Positions 56,942 to 64,000 of a DNA stretch of 64,000 nt are shown piece after piece. Position numbers and translations under genes: made by a program. The stretch comes from Sebastes aleutianus. Lineage: Eukaryota; Chordata; Actinopteri; Perciformes; Sebastidae. Each line of letters opens with the position of its first letter. Position 1 is the first letter of the stretch. Where the stretch lies: positions 10,717,013-10,781,012 of the forward strand of contig CAKAKS010000022.1 in the NCBI GenBank assembly GCA_916700875.1. Reading direction: 5' to 3'. Below the pieces are notes generated by a model. That model had not been told where the DNA came from. It ran no database searches and worked only from the letters and a program-made list of their open reading frames with translations.

Positions 56942-59900
56942 TCACTGGTTAAGTCGTCGCACTGATCTGCTGGTGTTTGTGGACAGGTTCCTCTGAGTCA
57001 TGGCTGCAAAAGACAGATTTAAAGTGATCCATTACTGTAACATTACCACTTTATAAGTGGTTCTGCAAAAGCCTGAATACAGATGTTTAACTGTAGATGC
57101 AGATGTTTCCAGCTCACCTGAGAAGTTGAGCTCATAGCTAAAGTTCTTGGTGGTAAACGTGATGGTTCCTGACGGGTTCTGTTGGTACTTGAGCTCGATG
57201 TCCTGACTGGAAATGCTGCTTCCTTTGCTTCCTTTGAAATAATCTTTCCATTTTCCACCGATATCTTGGAACTGCCATCGTGGCAGTGTGCCGGAACTGA
57301 AGAATAGGTGAAAACATTTACACACTGTTCACATATTACTGCCAAATGAATTGAGCTGGTGTTGCTATGCAGTTTTGGTGCATAAGAGACGGACAAAAAT
57401 AGATATACGTAATAGTAATTTAGCATTAAGTTAATTTACAAATGGGAAGGGAATAAGGGAAAAGTCATGAACCCCTTAAAATCTGTTGTTAATCAAGGGT
57501 TTTATGGGGCCTTTTAAGAACCCCTCATATACTTAAATAACACAAACAAAATGTATTATTATGAGGTTTGTAGAATATTATATGTAAATTAGTATTAGTA
57601 AATAAAGGGGCAAGTGATGTATAGCTTAAATTGCTCTTAATTTTTCATATAGGGGCTTTTCAAATTTAAGGGGGTTCGGATAATTCAATTAAATTAAGAT
57701 GTTTGGTATGTTTTCATGGGTAAAATAAGGATTCATTTGTTTTATTTAAAGGGATTTTTTTTACCTTATGGCGAATGTTTCTCCTGACCTGCTGTTCTGT
57801 TGACTCCCAGAGTCAGTAGTCCTCCTCACGCCTCTCGTAGTCCCGATGTTGTCATTGACTTGACACATGTCTGTGATAAACCAGAGATTTAATGGTGATT
57901 TAAAGAGGACCTATTATGCTTATTTTTAGTTGCATACTTGTATTTTGGGTTCCTACTAGAACATGTTTACATGCTTTAATGTTAAAAAAAAGCTTTATTT
58001 TTCTCATACACGCTGTGCTGCAGCATCCCTTTCACCCTCTGTCTGAAACGCTCTGTTTGAGCTCCTAACCCCCTCCCAAAAAAGCCCAGTCTGCTCTGAT
58101 TGGTCAGCTGTCCCACTCTGTTGTGATTGGTCAACCGAACCAAACTCTTCAGACTCCACTCCAGCTCCGCTCTAACTAGCTTTGTTTGAAGGCGTGCCAA
58201 ACTAGCCGCTAGGCAGGTATTATGCAAACGTGTTACATGGTGACATCACCGCGTTACTGAAGAAAAGGCGGGACTTTAAGCAAGGTGATCAGGAGGCAGT
58301 TCAGAGCAGTGTTCCTGTGGGGGAGAGTAACTCCCTTTAGTGTGGACTTTAGGCTTTGTAACTTTGCAGACCTTTTACATGCACAAAAAACTATATAACA
58401 CACTAAAGAAAAGGGAAAAAGCACAAAAGCATAATAGGTCCCCTTTAAACTGCTGCCCTCAACAAAAGCAAAATGATTGATTGTTTTAGCAGAGGAGAGG
58501 CTTCGTAGTTGTATGTGGGTTCGCTACTTGAAAAATCCAGCGTGTATGAGTATCTCTTGATCTTGAAGTGTAGTTGTCCCTGTGGATTCAGCTGGTATTG
58601 ACTCTCAATGGCAGTGCTGTCAAATGAACATACCTATACAGAAATACAAAAAAGTAAGCCCACCTTATAGAGGAATGCACATTCAAAGTATTTTCAATTT
58701 GACCACCAGATGCCACTGCTGACATTATTCACCAGGAAAAAAATGAAGAATGAAAGTTAAAGGTCTTATTGATAACATTTTTATGTAGACAAATAATTTA
58801 AATACTTTTGGCGGGTCCAAAATGAATGTTTTGTTTATCTCTGTGGAAGATATCTGATGTTTGGTTCCAATTTCTGCCAAGGGTTGTAAGCCAACAGTAA
58901 AACGACGTCGGTATCACGTGGTATCTCTGGCGTGGTATGGCGCAGCGACTTACCGCTCATCTCAACATAAACTAGAAGTGTACTCGGAGAGCGCAGACCT
59001 CCGCCAAGGCAGGTTTCATGTACGTCACTGCCCACTGAGTTTTTTAAATGTTATCAATAGCACCTTTAACTATCTTTAAAAGTCATACTATTACGTACCA
59101 TAACATAACAAAAGTTTCTAGCTGAAAGTAAAATATTTTTTTTTTTGTAAGTTTCGTTTACAAGCGTCTACTACAACTGAAATTGTTGAATGCTCTACTT
59201 ACATGTGCTTTGTATTCTGTCCAGTTCCCCTCGTCTCCCATGAACTCCCACTTGTAGCCTCCATCAGTGAGCTGGGAGGAGGAAGCTGAGGTGGAGTAAA
59301 GGCTGCAAAGAAAAACAAACTTTTATTATGCTATAATTCTCAGTGACATAAAAATATTGCGAAGGTAAAAATATATTGCAACGGTGCGACCATTTCTCTC
59401 TGAGTGACACAGAGAGACTAATATTTCAACTAACTGTTGAAATCTTTAAACGTAAACTTAAAACCTATTCAGCTAAGCCTTTGATTAAGAATGGTTATTA
59501 TTTTATTCACTGATTTTATTGTTTTTAAGTTGAAAATTTGTATTCTATTTTATTATTTTATTAATCACCTATTTTAATGTATCTAATTTGTATAATTTTA
59601 TTTTATTTTACTATTACTTTATTAATCACTTATTTTATCGTATTTAATTTGTATATTTTTATTCTATTTTTATTTTATTGATCTAGTTTTTATTTCAATC
59701 TGTTTTGCTACTATTACTGTTATTATAGCTTTTTATTTTATTTTATTCCATTTTTAGGATTTTATTGTCTTGTGAGCATTGGTCTCGAATTATCACATTA
59801 AATTGTTGAATTGTTTTTGTCTTTTTTGTTGTTTTCACGGTTCTGTCTTACGTTGGGCATGTCAGTCATCTGTTTAGCACTTTGAACTGCATTAACCTGT

Positions 59901-61998
59901 ATGAAAAGTGCTATACAAATACAGTTTAATTGATTGAGGTGAGGCTGTTCGTCAGCAGACAGATCAATAGTCAGTAGTCTAAATGCAGGGAATAAACATT
60001 TATAGACAAAAAACAGGACTCCAACAGATGAAAAGTGTCACCTCTCTGTGTTGGAAGTGAATTTCGGACGCCTTCGTACATTCCTGCGCAGGCCTGTGAT
60101 GCAGTTTGTTTGGGTCATGGCTGCCAAGTGAAATACCATCAGTTAGATTTAGCTATAAAGACATGAAATGAACAAAAAATTATAGAAATATTACATACTG
60201 GAGAAGTCGAGTGAGTAGCCCGTCGAGCCCACTGTGAACCTGAAGGTCCCCCGAGGGTTTAGAGTGAACTGGCGCTCGATCTCTCCACTGCTAATTGAGG
60301 AGGACGACATGCTGGAGCTCTGAGGACGAGGAGGACATTCAGTATCCGAAAACCCCGACAATCAAATGAACTTAAGGGTTGATGCTCCTCACCTGGGATC
60401 CATATTCACGCCACAGCTGGTCATCTCTGAAGTACCAGCCTATGTCCTCTGTCTGGCCCTGAGGAAGAAGGATTAACCTTTGCACCTTCAGACCTGCAGT
60501 CAGAGTCTGTAACTTATCAAAGTCTATGAACACCTGCCTGTGGAGACACATATGATTCAGTTTGATATATACTTCTTTGAATGTGACATTTTGTTTTGAT
60601 TGCACCAAAACAAAATCCATCCATACGACTGTTATACCAAATCTTCTTAAAGGGGACCTATTATGCTTATTTTCGGGTGCATACTTGTATTTTGGGTTTC
60701 TACTAGAACATGTTTACATGCTTTAATGTTCAAAAAGCGCTTAATTTTTCTCATACCGGCTGTGCTGCAGCGCCTCTTTTCACCCTCTGTCTGAAACGCT
60801 CTGTTTGAGCTCCTGGCCCCGCCTTCCCAAAAAGCCCAGTCTGCTCTGATTGGTCAGCTGGCCCACTCTGTCGTGATTGGTCAACCGAACCAAACTCTTC
60901 GGTCTCTGCTCCAGCTCCGCTTTAACTAGCTTCGTTTGAGCGTGTGCCAAACTAGCTGCTAGGCAGGTTTTATGCAAATGTATTACTCGGTGACATCACC
61001 ACGTTACGGAAGAAAAGGCGGGACTTCAAGCAAGGCGTTTCCTTGCTTCCTTTTCCTTCCTCTTACATGCATAAAAAACTACACTAAAGAAAAGGGAATA
61101 CGCACAAATGCATAATAGGACCCCTTTAATATCACCATCCACAGTTTCAATGGACACTTTTATTCCCTTAATAAACTAGATACTGTTTCAAACAAATGGT
61201 CAAACTTATAATGGCAGAAAAGTCTTAAAATCAGCTTTTATATGCCATTTTCCATTAAAATACCTCCAGATTTTATATAGAAGTGCTTCCAAAATAAAAT
61301 ACCTGAACATTTCTATGCTTGTTAGACACATTACAAACTTTCAAGAGATGTTGAATGCCCTATTTTCTGTTCATAAACACTGAAAAATCCCAACACTGAC
61401 CACTGACTGAAGTTGAGGGTGATTCCTTTAGCTCCAGGTTGGCAGTAGTGGGTCTCGATCACATGGTCGTTGTCAACTGGCAGCCACTGATGTCCATTTG
61501 ACAGCTGCCACTCATAATGTTTCCCATTGACTGTAGAATAAATGAATATGGGATTGTATTATGTGTTCTCTTAATGACACAGAGCTTTGACAACTGGCCA
61601 GCTACGTATAAAGGCCAGGTTCATGTTTAACACTAACTGCGTATTTCTTCACTGTCCCAAGTTAATGTCGGACTTCATGTCCAATAACTAGGCCTATCCA
61701 TGCATAACTATTTCCTGAAGTCACTCTTTCATACTTTTTTAAAGAAATAGAATTCTTAAATTTTAGATTTTTTTTTTTTAAAGTAGTTTCTTGCATAACA
61801 TTCACAAACATTCAAATACAAAGAAGTAATTCTACTATAGCAGGAATTTAAAATGTCAAACAGACCTGGTGTCTCGTCCTGCCAATAATCGCCTGGCTCC
61901 TCTTCATGTTCCTGTAAAAACAACAAAAACAAATACTGAACACATCACAAAGACACTTTCTTTAGTCCAAAGTGATGCCTGTAAAGTAGACTCACCAT
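56942..61998 (-). CDS. Four-WWE-domain protein, paralogue of the CCCH-WWE gene
   Basis: Minus-strand exons: 61998-61996 (ATG only), 61911-61866, 61530-61401, 60537-60393, 60319-60199, 60120-60042, 59302-59203, 58633-58528, 57870-57765, 57296-57118, 57003-56942. All phases close to give 358 residues. A short acidic leader (2-16) is followed by WWE domains at about 17-95, 92-172, 186-262 and 283-357; the first shows W24, W32 and E42 with the same spacing as its neighbour's first WWE. The first keeps the phrase NDHVIETHYCQPGAKG, and domains 2 to 4 end M-x-Q-x(n)-VRR. No zinc finger and no PARP catalytic domain are seen. Exon sizes 145-121-79-100 and the final 62 nt recur in the other WWE gene, so the two are paralogues. 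The one-codon first exon is least certain, but the ISRE and TATA box upstream fit it. I infer an ADP-ribose-binding, interferon-inducible adaptor. Confidence 0.8.
57900..58448. mobile_element. TIR MITE (TTAAAGRGGACCTATTATGC family), copy 1
   Basis: The left end TTAAAGAGGACCTATTATGC is inverted at the right end (GCATAATAGGTCCCCTTTAA). It contains the CTGTGCTGCAGC and CTCTGATTGGTCAGCTG blocks shared with 60647-61129. It is in an intron of the four-WWE gene. The 81-codon minus frame inside is not a gene. Confidence 0.85.
59430..59937 (+). mobile_element. L2-type LINE 3' end
   Basis: GTTGAAATCTTTAAACGTAA encodes the familiar VEIFKRKLKTYSAKPL C-terminus. A T-rich 3' region follows, ending GTGCTATACAAATACAGTTT with an ATTG tail. 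It is in an intron of the four-WWE gene. A sibling lies at 62411. Confidence 0.75.
60647..61129. mobile_element. TIR MITE (TTAAAGGGGACCTATTATGC family), copy 2
   Basis: Same ends and interior as 57900-58448, but about 65 bp shorter owing to a deletion near the right end. It is in a different intron of the same gene. Confidence 0.85.
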
Positions 61999-62092
61999 GC
62001 TGTGAGGAAAATAGGCACTGGAATAGGCTAATACCAAAAAAAAGGCAGATTAAACGAAAATAAAAAGAGCTAAAAATCGACTTAATAAAAGC

Positions 62093-62098
62093 TTTATA
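62093..62098 (-). promoter_or_regulatory. TATA box of the four-WWE gene
   Basis: TATAAA on the minus strand (context ACTATAAAGC), 95 bp before the ATG and about 75 bp after the ISRE-like site: the usual spacing of an inducible promoter. Confidence 0.55.
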
Positions 62099-62148
62099 GT
62101 TTCTTTAAATCCCCTTTACTCAGTCTTGCTCATAAACAAATGTGAAGG

Positions 62149-62184
62149 TTTCATTTCACAAGAAGCTTGACTTTCACTTTCGGT
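62149..62184 (-). promoter_or_regulatory. ISRE-like element and adjacent IRF half-sites
   Basis: On the minus strand, CCGAAAGTGAAAGT (62170-62183) contains GAAAGTGAAAGT, a match to the ISRE/IRF core GAAANNGAAA. A second GAAATGAAAC (62149-62158), with one-base spacing, follows. They lie about 170 bp before the ATG. Confidence 0.6.
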
Positions 62185-62410
62185 TCAGGGCCGCGTTCAA
62201 GTACAGATAAATAGATCAGGCAATAACACCATCAAAATGACCATATAGCCTTCTACATTAATATGACTTTCTGTTTCTTTTTTGAGGTTTGCTTGTCCTC
62301 TTGCAGGCTTTATTTTCTGTAGAGTATTTATAACATTAATCACAGTTTAATTGCAGTCAGCCAACACACAAGTTATATCATATTTTGTGATTATATTTTA
62401 GGAACAGTAA

Positions 62411-62704
62411 ACTTGAAATCTTTAAACATAAACTTAAAACTTATTCAGCTAAGCCTTTGATTAAGAAGAGTTATTATTTTATTCACTTATTTTATTGTTT
62501 TTAAGTTGTAAAATTGTATTCTATTTTATTGTTATTTTATTAATCACCTATTTTAATATATCTCATTTGTATTATTTTATTTTATTTAATTGTTACTTTA
62601 TTAATCACTTATTTTATTGTATTTAATTTGTATAGTTTTATTCTATTTTATTTTATTAATCTAGTTTTTATTTCAATCTGTTTTACTACTATTACTGTTA
62701 TTTT
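62411..62704 (+). mobile_element. L2-type LINE 3' end, second copy
   Basis: CTTGAAATCTTTAAACATAA onwards is near-identical to 59430 onwards, including the T-rich tail. It is upstream of the four-WWE gene. From 62705 to 63705 I see no gene, only AT-rich sequence. Confidence 0.75.
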
Positions 62705-63705
62705 TTATACATATATATATATACATTTGTATCTGCCTGGTCTATACATTGTCATTGTCTCAGTTAATTATTACTTTGTTTACAAGACAGCAGGGCTGTA
62801 GAAATTAACTATTGTTGATTTATTAAAAAAAAATTCCCCCCATAGACTTTATTTTAAATTTTTAAACCATACAAAGAACAATTAAATAAATACATAGGTA
62901 AACAATACATATAAAGGAAATAAAAGAATAAATACAAACAAACAAACATAAAAAAATTAAATAATAAATAATAAAATACAAAAAAACGACCTCACTTGAA
63001 GGCAACATTTAATAAACTAAGAAGTTTCATAAATATTTCTTGTTTACTAACCTTATATTATTCCATGATTTATCCCTATTTGATTTATGGTAATATTGTT
63101 TAGGCAAATAAATACCTTTCCAATCTTCATAAACCTTATTTGTTGCAAAAATGATTTGTAAGATTGGCAACTTTGTCAAACTCTAAGGAGGCTTCTGCTC
63201 CACTGTTCAGGAAAATGAACATTATTTCAGTCTATGACATAAATATTCAGATATGTGTGTTGATATATAAATATATGTTCTTGCCTTCTTCTTTACCATC
63301 ATCGTTTAGCAACTTCTCTAAATCTAATTCTCAAATCAAGACCCACTTGCGCACTATGACAGACAGATGGCGACAACGCCATATAAAATAATATAGGCTT
63401 TATATATGGGAGTTTCTGCAAGCACTTTAAAGTCCCAGCAATGACATTTTGGATTTATGTCAGAAGTGCAATGTCTGATAGATATACACATAGTGTTATT
63501 ACCAGTGGCGGCTGGTGGAAATTTTTCTAGGTAGGGCTGTGCCACATCCAATCAATTTCAGCAAACATCCCAGTATGATTTAATGCAAAAAAGGTGAAGG
63601 TATTAAAAACACATTACTACTTTGCAGTTAAATAATCAACAATTATTTTATTCCAACAGGAGCAGCAAAGAATGCTTAGAAAAACACAACAGTATAAAAT
63701 GTACT

Positions 63706-64000
63706 CAGTGGTGGAATGTAACTAATTACTTAAATACAATTTTGAGGTACTTCTACTTTACTTGAGTATTTCCATGTTCTGCTACTTTCTACTTCTACTC
63801 AACTACATCTCAGAGGGAAATATTAGACTTTTTACTCCACTACATTTATCTGACAACTTTAGTTACTTTACAGATTCAGATTATTAATACAAAATATAAT
63901 CAACAAATACATAATGTAATATTATAGATTAAACTACCCAGCAGTATAAAGTCATTAAAATGAGCTCCACCTTTACCAGCTGCAACATTAAAGTGATGAA
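63706..64000. mobile_element. hAT-type MITE, cut by the window edge
   Basis: CAGTGGTGGAATGTAACTAA and the following ACTTGAGTATTTCCAT and TACTCAACTACATCTCAGAG match the element at 29836-30233. The other end lies outside the window. Confidence 0.75.

Noticed and set aside
57982..58227. 81-codon minus frame, similar to another at 60780-60977
   Set aside because: Both lie inside copies of the same MITE; the similarity is the repeat, not a conserved protein.

Overview
The window is vertebrate nuclear DNA, almost certainly from a ray-finned (teleost, probably percomorph) fish. Genes are split into phase-consistent GT-AG exons, introns are short, and introns and spacers are packed with small TIR elements, L2-type LINE 3' ends and microsatellites typical of fish. 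I rebuilt six protein-coding genes exon by exon; in each the splice phases close without a break.

Layout: (1) 2.4-3.7 kb, + strand: keratocan (kera). (2) 9.1-21.1 kb, + strand: epiphycan (epyc), in the same kera-then-epyc order as in tetrapods, but with three extra symmetrical exons coding for an acidic Ser-Gly-rich insert. (3) 22.8-25.7 kb, - strand: an unnamed Myb/SANT-like DNA-binding protein with a heptad-repeat coiled coil, tail to tail with epyc. (4) 27.1-33.4 kb, + strand: a 354-residue protein with two CCCH zinc fingers and three WWE domains and no PARP catalytic domain. (5) 35.0-39.2 kb, + strand: depdc4 (DEP domain). (6) 42.2-53.3 kb, + strand: scyl2, a clathrin-associated pseudokinase of 929 residues. 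(7) 56.9-62.0 kb, - strand: a second WWE protein of 358 residues with four WWE domains and no zinc finger.

The depdc4-scyl2 pair is an established vertebrate neighbourhood (human 12q23), and kera-epyc is another (human 12q21). Here the two blocks lie about 14 kb apart.

The most interesting signal is the pair of WWE genes that brackets depdc4-scyl2. They share an exon-length and phase ladder, so they are paralogues. Both look like the ADP-ribose-reading half of the ZAP/PARP12 antiviral family without the enzyme. Both carry an interferon-response-like element (GAAANNGAAAG) at the promoter; in the second gene it sits in the order ISRE, TATA box, ATG. I infer a pair of interferon-inducible ADP-ribose readers that lack catalytic function.

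The rest is repeat landscape: hAT-type elements with 8-bp target duplications, nested insertions (L2 into hAT, L2 into another TIR element), two local tandem duplications inside introns, a 250-bp near-perfect palindrome in epyc intron 1, and families of TIR elements built from GTAATATTAC-type tandem units.
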